DNA of 64,000 nt from Paenibacillus peoriae KCTC 3763 (GCF_000236805.1 NZ_AGFX01000020.1:1-64000), one strand, 5' to 3'; positions 28,039 to 37,628 are shown, numbered from the stretch's first letter. The notes: a model not told the origin generated them from the letters alone. Numbers and translations are program-made.

Positions 28039-29436
28039 GTGCAGACTTTGCTGTTATGGATGTTTTACATTTCAACTTTTTATGCTTTTATTCCAGCGCT
28101 AGTCAGTCGTATTTTTGGGTTCAGAGTGTTTCGACGTGGCAAAAGCGAGCAGGAATTTGCGCTCACCTTTGATGATGGTCCTGATCCGGTGTATACACCG
28201 CAGTTGCTGGATTTATTGAAGCGTTTTGATGCTAAAGCTACTTTTTTTGTCGTTGGCATCAATGCGGAAAAGCATCCCGAGCTTCTGAAACGCATGCATG
28301 ATGAAGGTCATTTGATCGGTATTCATAATTATGTGCACAAATCGAATTGGCTGATGCGGCCAGTTACCGTCAGAAGGCAGATTGCCCAAACAGAGGAAAT
28401 CATTCACCGGGTAACCGGAAAGGGAACGACCTTCTACCGTCCGCCATGGGGAATTGTGAACTTCTTTGATATTTCTAAAACGAATGGTCGTCGAATTGTA
28501 TTATGGTCCTCCATGTTCGGGGATTGGAAGGCGAGCATTGGAGCCAAACAGTTAGCGGAGCGGATGCTCAAAAAGCTGAGGGGTGGCGAGGTGATGCTAC
28601 TCCATGACTGTGGTACGACATTGGGTGCAGACGAAGAAGCCCCTCAGAATATGCTAATCGCGTTGGAGGAGCTTCTGATGGTCGCCCAAGAACGGCAATT
28701 GCGCAGCGTACGGGTGGATGCATTGTTTGGTCAGCCTGTCCTTATTTCAGCTGCCGGTGAGATGGTCGATACGGGGTGGTTCAAAAAAACGCTGGTATTT
28801 GGATGGCTGCTCTACGAGCGCCTATTCCACACTTTATTCCGGCTTCGTCCTGTAAGCAAGGAGGATACGATTTTTTATTATCGTCGTCGTACCTATCATG
28901 GACCAAATGTAAACATGGAGAACGGCAGGTGGCTAAAAAAGGGAGACCCGATAGTCGAGCTTCATTTTGATAATAAAATGTTGTTTCATTTAGGCTCGAC
29001 GGCAAAGTCTATGGTGCATTTGGCTATTCAATTAATCCGAATAGTGAAGCGGCAGCTTCCTGATCTTGCCTATCAGCTTGTACATGATTCTGGAATGAAT
29101 GGTGTAAAGGCAGTCTATGCAGTAAGTATGATTAACCGCGGACCAGAGAAGCTGGGATTTCAAATTCAAGAGCTACCCAAAGGACTGTTCAAGAGGGCGT
29201 CGACCATATATTTAAAGCTGTTATTTAGTGTCATCCATCCTTCGGGACCCGAGCAGTTGAACGAAAAAAAAGAGGTGATGGTACCGAAAATGATCGTGAT
29301 GCCAATTGATACTTTGTTTGATCGTTTTCACGAAGAGGGACCCTATCCAATAGATCAAACTCCTGGTCAAGCCAATCAACGCGATGTTGCACATATGCTC
29401 CAGAGTGAAGTGAATGATGAGGTTAGCTCCATTTAG
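28039..29436 (+). CDS. Polysaccharide deacetylase (NodB) with YkoP-like C-terminal domain
   Basis: A 465-residue membrane-anchored protein. After an N-terminal helix (residues 2-24) comes a NodB carbohydrate esterase domain (about 40-235) with the metal-site TFDDGPD (catalytic base and ligand Asp), the H-x-x-x-H-like GIHNYVHKS, FYRPPWG, and LLHDCG. The remaining ~220 residues resemble YkoP, a domain often fused to or next to such deacetylases. It likely removes acetyl groups from cell-wall or other N-acetylated glycans outside the membrane. The start is GTG 28039 behind GGGG. A terminator follows. Confidence 0.9.
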   Translation: MQTLLLWMFYISTFYAFIPALVSRIFGFRVFRRGKSEQEFALTFDDGPDPVYTPQLLDLLKRFDAKATFFVVGINAEKHPELLKRMHDEGHLIGIHNYVHKSNWLMRPVTVRRQIAQTEEIIHRVTGKGTTFYRPPWGIVNFFDISKTNGRRIVLWSSMFGDWKASIGAKQLAERMLKKLRGGEVMLLHDCGTTLGADEEAPQNMLIALEELLMVAQERQLRSVRVDALFGQPVLISAAGEMVDTGWFKKTLVFGWLLYERLFHTLFRLRPVSKEDTIFYYRRRTYHGPNVNMENGRWLKKGDPIVELHFDNKMLFHLGSTAKSMVHLAIQLIRIVKRQLPDLAYQLVHDSGMNGVKAVYAVSMINRGPEKLGFQIQELPKGLFKRASTIYLKLLFSVIHPSGPEQLNEKKEVMVPKMIVMPIDTLFDRFHEEGPYPIDQTPGQANQRDVAHMLQSEVNDEVSSI

Positions 29437-29495
29437 ACAGCGGTTAGAGCTTCACAAGCAGCAGACACAAGATCAAAGCGGTTAACCTAATACGG

Positions 29496-29538
29496 AAAAG
29501 CCTCCCACCCCTGTTATAGGGAGCGGGAGGCCTTTTTT
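29496..29538. terminator. Bidirectional terminator between deacetylase and ilvD
   Basis: AAAGCCTCCC...CCCCT pairs with AGGG...GGGAGGC and runs into T6. The opposite strand also ends in T's, serving ilvD. Confidence 0.9.
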
Positions 29539-29596
29539 AACTGTTTATAAAGCATATCTTATTATAAAACATATATTAGCCAATCTTAGCCAAGCA

Positions 29597-31285
29597 TTAG
29601 ATTTTCATAATTCCGCCGTTACTTGCGTTCGTTACCAGCTTGGAATAACGGGCCAGGTAGCCAGTCTTCACCTTCGGCTCAAAGCCTTTCCAGTTGGCAC
29701 GGCGACGTTCAAATTCATCGTCCGAAATTTGCAGCTCAATCTTACGATTGTTCAGATCCAGCTCAATGATATCGCCGTCTTCAACAAAAGCGATAGGACC
29801 GCCCTCAGCGGCTTCAGGGGAAATGTGGCCGATGGAGATACCACGAGATGCACCAGAGAAGCGTCCGTCTGTAATCAGACCCACCTTGGCACCAAGCCCC
29901 ATGCCCACGATTTGCGAGGTTGGAGCAAGCATTTCAGGCATACCCGGTCCGCCCTTAGGACCTTCATAACGGATAACAACAACGTGTCCTTCCTTGATTT
30001 TACCGTTGGCGATGCCAGCCAGTGCATCTTCCTGTGAATCAAAGCAGATGGCAGGACCTTTGTGATACCCCCCAACAGAAGGATCAACTGCACCGACTTT
30101 AATAATGGAGCCCTGCGGTGCCAGATTGCCGAATAGTACAGCCAGTCCGCCGCGTTCGGAATAAGGGTTGTCCAGCTTGTGGATGACATTCGTGTCGAGA
30201 ATTTCCTGTCCTTCTACGTTCTCACGAATCGTTTTTCCGGTTACTGTAATACAGCCGCCATGCAAAGCGCCCGGTTTCTTCAACAGTTCATTCAGCACTG
30301 CGCTTACGCCGCCTGCATTATGAACATCCTCAATGTGATAATCGGAAGCAGGTGCCAATTTGGACAAATGAGGTACGCGGTTGGCGACTTCATTAATACG
30401 TTCAATTGGGTAATCCACTTCAGCTTCATGAGCCAGTGCCAAAGTATGCAGTACCGTATTGGTGGAACCGCCCATTGCCATGTCCAACGCAAATGCATTA
30501 TCAATGGCTTCTTTAGTTACAATATCACGTGGCTTAAGATCCAGCTTGATCAATTCCATCAATTGGTGTGCAGATTGTTTGACGAATTCTTTACGTTCTT
30601 CTGCCACTGCGAGAATGGTGCCGTTACCTGGCATAGCCAGACCCAGCGCTTCAGCGAGGCAGTTCATGGAATTGGCTGTGAACATGCCTGAGCAAGAACC
30701 ACAGGTTGGACAGCCGTATTGTTCCAATTCAAGCAAGCTTTGGTCATCAATCTTACCTGCCTGGTATGCACCTACACCCTCGAAGACGGAGGTCAGGGAG
30801 ATAGAACGGCCATTTTTGTCCTTACCAGCTTTCATGGGGCCACCGCTGACGAACATAGTCGGGATGTTGACACGCAATGCACCCATCATCATGCCGGGGG
30901 TAATTTTATCACAGTTAGGAATACACACCATGCCGTCAAACCAGTGAGCGGAAACAACTGTTTCCAGCGAGTCGGCGATAATTTCACGGCTTGGCAGAGA
31001 ATAACGCATACCAATATGTCCCATGGCAATGCCGTCATCTACGCCGATGGTGTTAAATTCGAAAGGTACACCGCCTGCGTCACGAATGGCCTGCTTGACA
31101 ATTTTGCCGAATTCCTGCAAATGAACGTGACCCGGTACAATGTCAATATACGAGTTACATACCGCAATAAAAGGTTTGTCAAAATCTTCTTCCTTAACGC
31201 CCGCTGCGCGCAGCAAGCTGCGGTGAGGAGCGCGGTCAAAGCCTTTTTTAATCATATCGGAACGCATTTTCGTCTTTGCTGTCAT
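29597..31285 (-). CDS. ilvD: Dihydroxyacid dehydratase
   Basis: A 562-residue Fe-S enzyme that converts dihydroxyisovalerate and dihydroxymethylvalerate into the keto acids that precede valine, leucine and isoleucine. Cluster and active-site motifs are visible: [39 protein letters not shown], and near the C-terminus [14 protein letters not shown]. Length is normal. The ATG at 31285 is preceded by GGGGGGAAA. It stands alone, away from other ilv genes. No T-box or attenuator was recognised in the 235 bases upstream. Confidence 0.97.
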   Translation of the reverse strand: MTAKTKMRSDMIKKGFDRAPHRSLLRAAGVKEEDFDKPFIAVCNSYIDIVPGHVHLQEFGKIVKQAIRDAGGVPFEFNTIGVDDGIAMGHIGMRYSLPSREIIADSLETVVSAHWFDGMVCIPNCDKITPGMMMGALRVNIPTMFVSGGPMKAGKDKNGRSISLTSVFEGVGAYQAGKIDDQSLLELEQYGCPTCGSCSGMFTANSMNCLAEALGLAMPGNGTILAVAEERKEFVKQSAHQLMELIKLDLKPRDIVTKEAIDNAFALDMAMGGSTNTVLHTLALAHEAEVDYPIERINEVANRVPHLSKLAPASDYHIEDVHNAGGVSAVLNELLKKPGALHGGCITVTGKTIRENVEGQEILDTNVIHKLDNPYSERGGLAVLFGNLAPQGSIIKVGAVDPSVGGYHKGPAICFDSQEDALAGIANGKIKEGHVVVIRYEGPKGGPGMPEMLAPTSQIVGMGLGAKVGLITDGRFSGASRGISIGHISPEAAEGGPIAFVEDGDIIELDLNNRKIELQISDDEFERRRANWKGFEPKVKTGYLARYSKLVTNASNGGIMKI

Positions 31286-31433
31286 GATGCTGGTTTCCCC
31301 CCAAAGTATAAAAATGATATGGCGTTTAATAGACGCCGTTAATAGCGCAGAATGTTTTCTAAAGAGTCTATCACAGATGTGAGCATTTTTCTACATATAT
31401 AAGGATTTCGAGAAATGACAAAAAGTGAATGTG

Positions 31434-31466
31434 AAAAAGCCCACACCGCTATAAAACGGGTGAGCT
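31434..31466 (-). terminator. Weak terminator after the acyltransferase gene
   Basis: On the minus strand a GCTCACC...GGTGTGGGC hairpin with mismatches is followed by TTTTTC, about 55 bases past the acyltransferase stop. Confidence 0.4.
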
Positions 31467-31519
31467 CCAGTTGGTTTCTATGATTAAAGAAGGGCGGAGT
31501 AGGACAGAGCTAAATAAAA

Positions 31520-32554
31520 TTACGCAGATCGTCTAAAAGGATAAGGAGCTGGTTTAAGCATCCAATCTACTTGTGGCTCAACCAGAGGGCGTGTTGCCAT
31601 CCGAATCCAGGGCATAGTCAGCAAACAGCACAGACCTGCTGCACACACTACGATAAAAATAATCTCCACTGGTGTATCTATATATTCGTAGACTCCCTTT
31701 GCAACAACGGTACGGACGATCAGGCCATGGAGCAAGAAGACGTATAATGTCCGCCGACCCATCTCGGTGATACGTCCTGTGATTGCTGGAACTAAGCCTA
31801 AAAACGCCATGGAGGCTATGAATTGAACGCCATACATGCCGATACGGTAAATCCCTGCGTACCATTCGGTATGGCCCAGCTCACCATAAGTCATGCTGCC
31901 ATACAGCCAGCCTGCGGGGATGCCGAAATACGACGTTCCCGCCAACACGATGAGTAGAAGGGATACAGCACCAGCGATGATTCGAACTGAAGCTGTAAAG
32001 AAGCGTCGGACGTCCACATAATTCAAATGATATCCTGCCATAAAGTAAGGTAAATAAACAAAGGTTCTGCATACGCTTAGCCATATACCCTCCACAGGGA
32101 GATATCCAACAAGGATGCCCAGTAGTACGGATATGCCCAATTGCAAGACAGGCGGCACTCTCCGCAAAGCGAGCATCAACAGTCTCCAACAGATATGGCT
32201 GGCGAGGAACCAGAGCAGCAGGTAAGGTGCGAAAAAAGAATGATGGATATGTGGAACGTGAAAGAGTGCAACATCCAATACAGAATAGAGCGATTGGAAA
32301 ATAAGATATTGCATACCAACCTGTAGAAGAACTTTACGGCCTGCCGGTCCCGCCAGGGAGGACTTGGCGAAATAGCCTGTAACGAGCACAAACAACGGCA
32401 TATGGTACATAAATATCCAGTTGAACCATTGCTGGGCGATATGAAATGAACTGGTCAGCGGCTCCAGGGCATTCCCCACAAATACACATATGATCAACAT
32501 AAATCGCAAATTGAGAAAGAAGCTTTCTCCCTGTACATCATGGTTTGTCGTCAT
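31520..32554 (-). CDS. Acyltransferase 3 family membrane protein
   Basis: A 344-residue integral membrane protein with about ten helices of the acyltransferase_3 (OafA/NolL-like) family, which acetylate surface sugars. The typical opening is present: LNLRFMLIICVFVGNALEP, and FNWIFMYHMPLFVLVTGYFAKSS carries the conserved H-M-P-L-F turn. The hydrophobic core runs to about residue 325. GGAGGG sits eight bases before the ATG. Its upstream region is shared with the divergent hydrolase gene and holds a palindrome. Which glycan it modifies is unknown. Confidence 0.85.
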   Translation of the reverse strand: MTTNHDVQGESFFLNLRFMLIICVFVGNALEPLTSSFHIAQQWFNWIFMYHMPLFVLVTGYFAKSSLAGPAGRKVLLQVGMQYLIFQSLYSVLDVALFHVPHIHHSFFAPYLLLWFLASHICWRLLMLALRRVPPVLQLGISVLLGILVGYLPVEGIWLSVCRTFVYLPYFMAGYHLNYVDVRRFFTASVRIIAGAVSLLLIVLAGTSYFGIPAGWLYGSMTYGELGHTEWYAGIYRIGMYGVQFIASMAFLGLVPAITGRITEMGRRTLYVFLLHGLIVRTVVAKGVYEYIDTPVEIIFIVVCAAGLCCLLTMPWIRMATRPLVEPQVDWMLKPAPYPFRRSA

Positions 32555-32889
32555 GTGTTTCCCTCCGAGCGGCAGTCAGCCGTGTCAACTATTTAAAAAA
32601 TAATTCTTTACAAGGAACAAGGTACGATACTCTGGACTCTACCATTGTGATTTTATTCACAATGGTAAGCGCTATCATGTCCTTATTGTGTGGCGAAAGC
32701 TTGAACAGCGGATAAAGATAGGCCAATACTAGGAAATATTTGCTGATTTGACCCTGAATGTACAACGGTGTTACCCTAACATGGCTAATAGTGTTACGAT
32801 TTACGATGGTAAGTGCAGCTACACATTGCATATTCAAAGTTATTCAAAAGATGAAACACGAGGCAGGCAAGGTGAAAGGAACATTTAAA
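32555..32889. promoter_or_regulatory. Divergent intergenic region with palindrome and related repeat
   Basis: 335 bases separate the acyltransferase and hydrolase starts. Site A, TACCATTGTGA (32640-32650) / TCACAATGGTA (32657-32667), is an 11-bp perfect inverted repeat. Site B at 32800-32816 shares 14 of 17 bases with the right side of A (ending GGTAAGYGC). They look like two copies of an operator. No gene is seen. Confidence 0.5.
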
Positions 32890-33699
32890 ATGAGAAGAAG
32901 TACAAGAAGATCATACCATTCATATGGGACACGCAGTCCCCGGAAAATATGGAAAATCCTCCTGGGCATCCTGATTGTCATTGTGCTGATCGCAGGCTGG
33001 GGAGCATGGAAGGTGTTTACCCCTTACCAGCCTGATGAGACAGCAGTAGCTGCGTTAGCAGAAGCAACTGATGCGGTGAAGGTAAATGAACAAGAGCATT
33101 GGATTGGTTTTGAGCCCGCCAAAAGAAGTGGTGCCGGAGTCATTTTGTATCCGGGAGCACTGGTGAAGCCCGAAAGTTACGCACCTTTGGCACGTCGTCT
33201 GGCGGAAAAGGGTCATCATGTGATTATTGTAAAAATGCCGCTGAATTTGCCGTTGGCTTCCCCCGATTTGGCGGGTGAAGTGCTCAAGGCTTATCCAGAA
33301 GAAGCATTTGTCATTGGAGGCCATTCGTTGGGTGGTGTGATGGCGGCCCGCTATGCTGCTGTACACGCCGATCAAGTCAAAGGCGTATTTTTCCTCGCCT
33401 CCTACCCGGATAGCAAGGGCAATTTAAAGGATAAGAATCTGCCAGTTATTTCTCTCCTGGGAAGTGATGACGGAGTTATCAATATGGATCAGGTTCAGAG
33501 TGGCAGAGCCTATTTACCAGCCAATACGTTATATTTTACAGTGGAGGGGGGCAATCATGCCCAGTTCGGCAGCTATGGAGCTCAAAAAGGCGATCATGCG
33601 GCAACCATTGATGCTGTGGAGCAATGGAATCAAACGGTATCAGCTTTACAGGACTGGATGAAAGAGAGTGTGGTGGACGGGGCTCCTAAAAACCAATAA
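32890..33699 (+). CDS. Membrane-anchored alpha/beta hydrolase
   Basis: A 269-residue protein: basic N-terminus (MRRSTRRSYHSYGTRSPRK), one membrane helix (about 21-40), then an extracytoplasmic alpha/beta hydrolase domain. The nucleophile elbow is GGHSLGG (Ser 146). Likely acid GSDD near 197 and base GGNHAQFG near 228. The closest style is the alpha/beta_hydrolase_5 family. The start at 32890 is set by AAAGGA nine bases upstream; the frame extends further with no ribosome site. The next gene (HAD) begins 14 bases on, so the two are probably co-transcribed. Substrate unknown. Confidence 0.85.
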   Translation: MRRSTRRSYHSYGTRSPRKIWKILLGILIVIVLIAGWGAWKVFTPYQPDETAVAALAEATDAVKVNEQEHWIGFEPAKRSGAGVILYPGALVKPESYAPLARRLAEKGHHVIIVKMPLNLPLASPDLAGEVLKAYPEEAFVIGGHSLGGVMAARYAAVHADQVKGVFFLASYPDSKGNLKDKNLPVISLLGSDDGVINMDQVQSGRAYLPANTLYFTVEGGNHAQFGSYGAQKGDHAATIDAVEQWNQTVSALQDWMKESVVDGAPKNQ

Positions 33700-33713
33700 A
33701 GGAGGCATACTGC

Positions 33714-34493
33714 ATGTCGGAGCTGATCGTGCAGGGGGAGCGGTATCCGTGCCGTGGCATTTTGTTGGATAAGGATGGCACGTTGCTGGATTTTATTCAG
33801 TTGTGGGGCCCTTGGGCTCGTTCTATACTGGATATGATGGAGCAGCATCTTGCCTTGTCGGGTACCGGCTTTACAGTGGCAAAAGATAGCGTTCTCGGCA
33901 CGATTCATGACCAGGAGGGGCAAGTGATCGGCTATGATCCTTCCGGTCCGCTGGCTATGGGAACGGTGGATGAAAGTACAGGCGTACTCGCCTGGCAGCT
34001 GTACACTGCCGGTGTGCCGTGGAATGAAGCTGTGCGGCTTGTCCGCGATTTTAATAAAACAGCGATGGCTGATATTCGAAGGCACCGGGCAGCGAGGGTG
34101 TTTCCGGGGTTGCGGACGTTGCTGGAGCAAAGCCGCCGCGCCGGGGTGAAGCTGGCGGTTGTGACCTCTGACAGTACAGAGGCCGCACAGGAGCATTTGG
34201 AATGGATGGGGCTGACCTCCTATTTTGACGAGGTCATTGGACACGATAGGGTTACATACGGCAAGCCTGACCCGGAAATGGCTGAAAAAGCCTGTGCTTT
34301 ACTGGGACTGCCACCATCGGATGTAGTTGTCATCGGAGACAGCAACGGGGATATGCAGATGGGCAAGCGTGCCGGAGTACGGCTGGCTATTGGATTTGCG
34401 CCGGAGCCCGAACATTCGGCTCATTTGCTGGATGCGGACATGGTTATCCGCGCATATGAAGAACTGGAGGTGCGTGAAACATGGACAAAGTAA
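33714..34493 (+). CDS. HAD superfamily hydrolase
   Basis: A 259-residue cytoplasmic phosphatase-like protein. Motif I DKDGT at residues 19-23 (nucleophile D19, acid/base D21), motif II VVTSDS (about 146-151), motif III Lys in GKPDPEMAEKA, motif IV VIGDSNGDMQMGKRAG. A helical cap lies between residues 25 and 110. It resembles phosphoglycolate-phosphatase-type HAD enzymes; the actual substrate is not evident. AAAGGAGG precedes the ATG. It overlaps the sirtuin start by 13 bases. Confidence 0.88.
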   Translation: MSELIVQGERYPCRGILLDKDGTLLDFIQLWGPWARSILDMMEQHLALSGTGFTVAKDSVLGTIHDQEGQVIGYDPSGPLAMGTVDESTGVLAWQLYTAGVPWNEAVRLVRDFNKTAMADIRRHRAARVFPGLRTLLEQSRRAGVKLAVVTSDSTEAAQEHLEWMGLTSYFDEVIGHDRVTYGKPDPEMAEKACALLGLPPSDVVVIGDSNGDMQMGKRAGVRLAIGFAPEPEHSAHLLDADMVIRAYEELEVRETWTK

Positions 34494-35224
34494 AAATGTT
34501 GGCTGAATGGATACAGGATGCGCAAAATATCGTTTTTTTCGGTGGAGCAGGGACATCGACGGAAAGCGGTATTCCGGATTTTCGTTCGGCTGCCGGCTTG
34601 TATCAGAGTGAGGAAAAACTGCCTTATTCCCCGGAGGTTATGCTGAGTCGTTCTTTTTTTGTCAAGCATCCTGAAGTGTTCTTTGGCTTCTATCGCAGCA
34701 AAATGCTGCATCCCGATGCAGAGCCGAACGGCTGCCATCGTTTTCTTGCCTCCTTGGAACACCAAGGCCGTCTTAAAGCGGTGGTGACACAAAATATTGA
34801 CGGATTGCATCAGGCCGCAGGCAGTGTAAATGTACTCGAACTTCACGGTTCGGTGCATCGCAATCATTGTATGAAGTGCGGGCGCTTTTACAGTCTGAAT
34901 GAGGTAATGAGTAGCTCTGAGGTCGTACCCAAATGTCCGGTGGACGGGGGAATTATCAAACCGGATGTTGTTTTATATGAGGAGGAGCTGAATCAGGATA
35001 CCATTGTTCGATCCGTTCAGGCCATTTCGCAGGCCGATCTGCTGTTAATTGGGGGAACGTCGTTGACCGTGCATCCTGCGGCAGGTCTGATCACCTATTT
35101 CCACGGTAAACATACGGTTCTGCTCAATACTGACCCTACCTCCTATGATCACAAGGCGGATCTGCTTATCACGGACCCGATTGGACAGATTATGGAACAA
35201 CTTGCTGGTCAATTAGGGTTGTAA
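34481..35224 (+). CDS. Sir2-family NAD-dependent protein deacylase
   Basis: A 247-residue sirtuin that removes acyl groups from lysines with NAD+. Motifs: GAGTSTESGIPDFR (22-35), TQNIDGLH (103-110), catalytic H122 in ELHGSVH, GGTSLTVHPAAGL. The zinc module has C130, C133 and C152, but the position expected for the fourth cysteine is D155 (KCPVDGG), so zinc binding may be altered. Overlap with the HAD gene implies coupled translation. Likely counterpart of B. subtilis srtN. Confidence 0.92.
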   Translation: MDKVKMLAEWIQDAQNIVFFGGAGTSTESGIPDFRSAAGLYQSEEKLPYSPEVMLSRSFFVKHPEVFFGFYRSKMLHPDAEPNGCHRFLASLEHQGRLKAVVTQNIDGLHQAAGSVNVLELHGSVHRNHCMKCGRFYSLNEVMSSSEVVPKCPVDGGIIKPDVVLYEEELNQDTIVRSVQAISQADLLLIGGTSLTVHPAAGLITYFHGKHTVLLNTDPTSYDHKADLLITDPIGQIMEQLAGQLGL

Positions 35225-35232
35225 TCGTTTTC

Positions 35233-35262
35233 TTGTCAACGGTTGCATAAAAGCGCTATAGT
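35233..35262 (+). promoter_or_regulatory. Sigma-A promoter of the aldo/keto reductase gene
   Basis: TTGTCA (35233-35238), 18-base spacer, TATAGT (35257-35262), each matching consensus at five of six. Confidence 0.75.
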
Positions 35263-35308
35263 ATTGTTGTACCGGACATAAGAATGTTTCGAGAGAGGCA
35301 GGGATAGC

Positions 35309-36316
35309 ATGGTTTATTTGGCTGACGATAATCGTTATGAAAGCATGAAATATAACCGCACAGGGAGATCAGGCCTCAAATTGCCCGCCATTTCGTTGGG
35401 CTTGTGGCACAATTTTGGCGGGATCAACAACGCGGAGAATGGTCGCAGCATGATTACCCGATCCTTTGATTTGGGAATTACGCATTTTGACCTCGCCAAT
35501 AACTACGGCCCTCCAGCAGGATCTGCAGAGGAATTTTTTGGACAGGTATTAGCTAGTGATCTGAAGCCCTATCGGGATGAGCTGGTCATTTCAACCAAAG
35601 CAGGCTACAATATGTGGCCGGGGCCTTATGGGGATTGGGGTTCACGCAAGTATCTAATTTCCAGTCTGGATCAGAGCCTGAAGCGGATGGGGCTGGACTA
35701 TGTCGATATCTTCTACTCTCACCGCTTTGATCCTGATACACCTCTTGAAGAAACGATGCAGGCGCTCGATCATATCGTGCGTTCCGGCAAAGCGCTGTAT
35801 GTGGGTGTGTCTAATTACAGCGCGGAGCAAACGGCAGAAGCCGCTCGTATTTTGAAGGAGCTGGGAACACCGCTTCTGATTCACCAGCCGAAATATTCTC
35901 TGCTCGACCGCTGGATTGAAAACGGATTACAGGACGTTCTGGACGAGAACGGGATAGGCAGCATTGCCTTCTGCCCGCTGGCTCAGGGATTGCTGACCAA
36001 TAAATATTTGAACGGCATTCCGGAAGATTCACGTGCCGCGAGTACGTCAGTCTTCTTGAATGAGAGCCATGTGACGCCTGAAACACTTCGCAAGGTACGT
36101 GCTCTCAATCAAATGGCAGCTGCGCGCGGACAAAGTTTGGCTCAATTCTCGCTGGCCTGGGCTCTGCGCGGTGAACGACTGACCTCCGTCCTGATCGGGG
36201 CCAGCCGTGCCAGCCAAATAGAAGAAAATGTGGCCACCTTGTCCAATCTGGACTTTTCACAGGAAGAACTGGATCGGATAGATTCCATTTTGCATACGGG
36301 GAACACCCAGGATTAG
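35309..36316 (+). CDS. Aldo/keto reductase (YghZ-like)
   Basis: A 335-residue TIM-barrel NADPH-dependent oxidoreductase. Catalytic Asp and Tyr are in FDLANNYGPPAGSAE, Lys in ISTKAGYNMWPGPYGDWGSR, and His in DIFYSHRFDPDTPLEETM. The long WPGPYGDWGS loop is typical of the YghZ / KcnAB-like group, known to reduce L-glyceraldehyde 3-phosphate and methylglyoxal. The start ATG 35309 has AGGGA nine bases upstream. Own promoter and terminator, so it is monocistronic. Confidence 0.93.
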   Translation: MVYLADDNRYESMKYNRTGRSGLKLPAISLGLWHNFGGINNAENGRSMITRSFDLGITHFDLANNYGPPAGSAEEFFGQVLASDLKPYRDELVISTKAGYNMWPGPYGDWGSRKYLISSLDQSLKRMGLDYVDIFYSHRFDPDTPLEETMQALDHIVRSGKALYVGVSNYSAEQTAEAARILKELGTPLLIHQPKYSLLDRWIENGLQDVLDENGIGSIAFCPLAQGLLTNKYLNGIPEDSRAASTSVFLNESHVTPETLRKVRALNQMAAARGQSLAQFSLAWALRGERLTSVLIGASRASQIEENVATLSNLDFSQEELDRIDSILHTGNTQD

Positions 36317-36398
36317 GATAGAGGCACAGCCTTAAGACTAATGGACATTTTGACATCATCGACATGATGTACATTTTGTCATAAAAACTCTACACGTA

Positions 36399-36432
36399 AC
36401 AGCCGGCATCGCTGAAGGATGCCGGCTGTTTG
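36399..36432 (+). terminator. Terminator after the aldo/keto reductase gene
   Basis: ACAGCCGGCATC pairs perfectly with GATGCCGGCTGT around a seven-base loop, followed by TTG. Confidence 0.85.
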
Positions 36433-36542
36433 TCATATTATATTGTGAACCATGCTGAATCCATCCTCCGTGACCTTGGCTGCCTAAAGATCATTTGTCG
36501 GGCTGAGTGTGTGCAGACTTATGCAGCCTGTAAAGCCTATCC

Positions 36543-37409
36543 CTAAGGCTGTGGGTATTGCTTGACCTTGTTTCGGTACTCGGTTGGCGACTGGCCGCAG
36601 AAACGCTTGAATTGACGCGAAAAATACAAAGCATCGGTTAATCCAACCGAGGCGGCTACCTGCTCCACGGACAGCTCGGGACGCTCACGCAGCAGCTGAC
36701 GCGATTTGTCGATTCGCAGCTTGAGCAGATAGGTCACGGGGGAGACGCCCGTCTCCTTCTTGAATATCCGTGATAAGTACGCACGGTTATACCCAAGTCC
36801 TTCAGACATTTGTTCAATGGAAACGGGGTGTGCATACTGTGTGGACATGTACTGAACCATCTGTTTGACAGTGCGCCGAATTTGCGAATCCGCTCCCGAC
36901 GGGTCAGACCAGTCACTCAGATGATTACCTGCTTCTCCCATGATCAAATACAAATAGCCAAGTGCTGAAAGATGGGAGCTGGATTTTCTGCTATAGAAGG
37001 CCAATTGCATTTGCTCCAGATAACCGGGAATGGGATTGTGATCGGAAGCATGGAAGACGGGCTGATGAACACGCAGTCCTGCTTCCTGTACCACCTGCTC
37101 GGTGAGGTATCCGGTAAATGCTGACCAACGATAACGCCACGGTTCTTCTTCATCCGAGGTATAGCTCACAAGCTGACCAGGGTGGATCAGAAAAAAATCG
37201 TTTTTTTCAAGCTGGTATGTGTGTTGTTCCGTTCGGAAAATACCTTTCCCAGATTCGACGAAATGAAGCAGATAGTAATCATACAGCTTCGGCCCAACGG
37301 CGTGACCGGATTTGGTTTGGCTCTCCCCTGCAAAGAGCACATGCAGCGGGCTATTTTCGTAAAACACCGGATTAGAGGCGACAGCATAACTATATGAATA
37401 CGTTTGCAA
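36543..37409 (-). CDS. AraC-family regulator, probable gal operon activator
   Basis: A 288-residue regulator with an N-terminal cupin sugar-binding domain (residues about 20-160, with LHFVESGKGIFRTEQHTY and DFFLIHPGQ) and two helix-turn-helix units at the C-terminus (MSEGLGYNRAYLSRIFKKET and VGLTDALYFSRQFKRFCG). It diverges from galK, with about 220 bases between starts, and such pairs are usually regulator and target, so a galactose, galactoside or oligosaccharide inducer is inferred. The ATG at 37409 has a poor ribosome site (AAGGATGA 9 bases upstream). Confidence 0.88.
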   Translation of the reverse strand: MQTYSYSYAVASNPVFYENSPLHVLFAGESQTKSGHAVGPKLYDYYLLHFVESGKGIFRTEQHTYQLEKNDFFLIHPGQLVSYTSDEEEPWRYRWSAFTGYLTEQVVQEAGLRVHQPVFHASDHNPIPGYLEQMQLAFYSRKSSSHLSALGYLYLIMGEAGNHLSDWSDPSGADSQIRRTVKQMVQYMSTQYAHPVSIEQMSEGLGYNRAYLSRIFKKETGVSPVTYLLKLRIDKSRQLLRERPELSVEQVAASVGLTDALYFSRQFKRFCGQSPTEYRNKVKQYPQP

Positions 37410-37514
37410 AATAGGGTCATCCTTCCTACATTTGTGAATAGTTTAGCGGATGCGGTATACTTACATTGTACATGTCCAAGTCACATTTATCCATAGCTTC
37501 AACACATGGATGCA

Positions 37515-37543
37515 TTACACTGTGTGGCGCTTTCATTTATACT
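37515..37543 (+). promoter_or_regulatory. Promoter of galKET
   Basis: TTACAC (37515-37520), 17-base spacer, TATACT (37538-37543), 86 bases before the galK start. A second possible promoter, TTGTGA / TATACT with an 18-base spacer, lies at 37432-37461. The spacer of the proximal promoter carries GGCGCTTTCA, half of a CcpA site. Confidence 0.6.
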
Positions 37544-37628
37544 GAATTCATAAGAGATGTCAACCTGATTATGATTTTTACAGGGAAGTCAGGGAACCTT
37601 TACTAACGTGAATGAGGTGGAAGCGGAT

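Noticed and set aside
32589-32837. 82-codon minus-strand frame between acyltransferase and hydrolase
   Set aside because: Its repeated ALTIVN segment reflects the two DNA repeat sites, not a protein; no start signal.
37521-37537. CcpA site in the galK promoter spacer
   Set aside because: Only one half-site fits; the other half fails at most positions.
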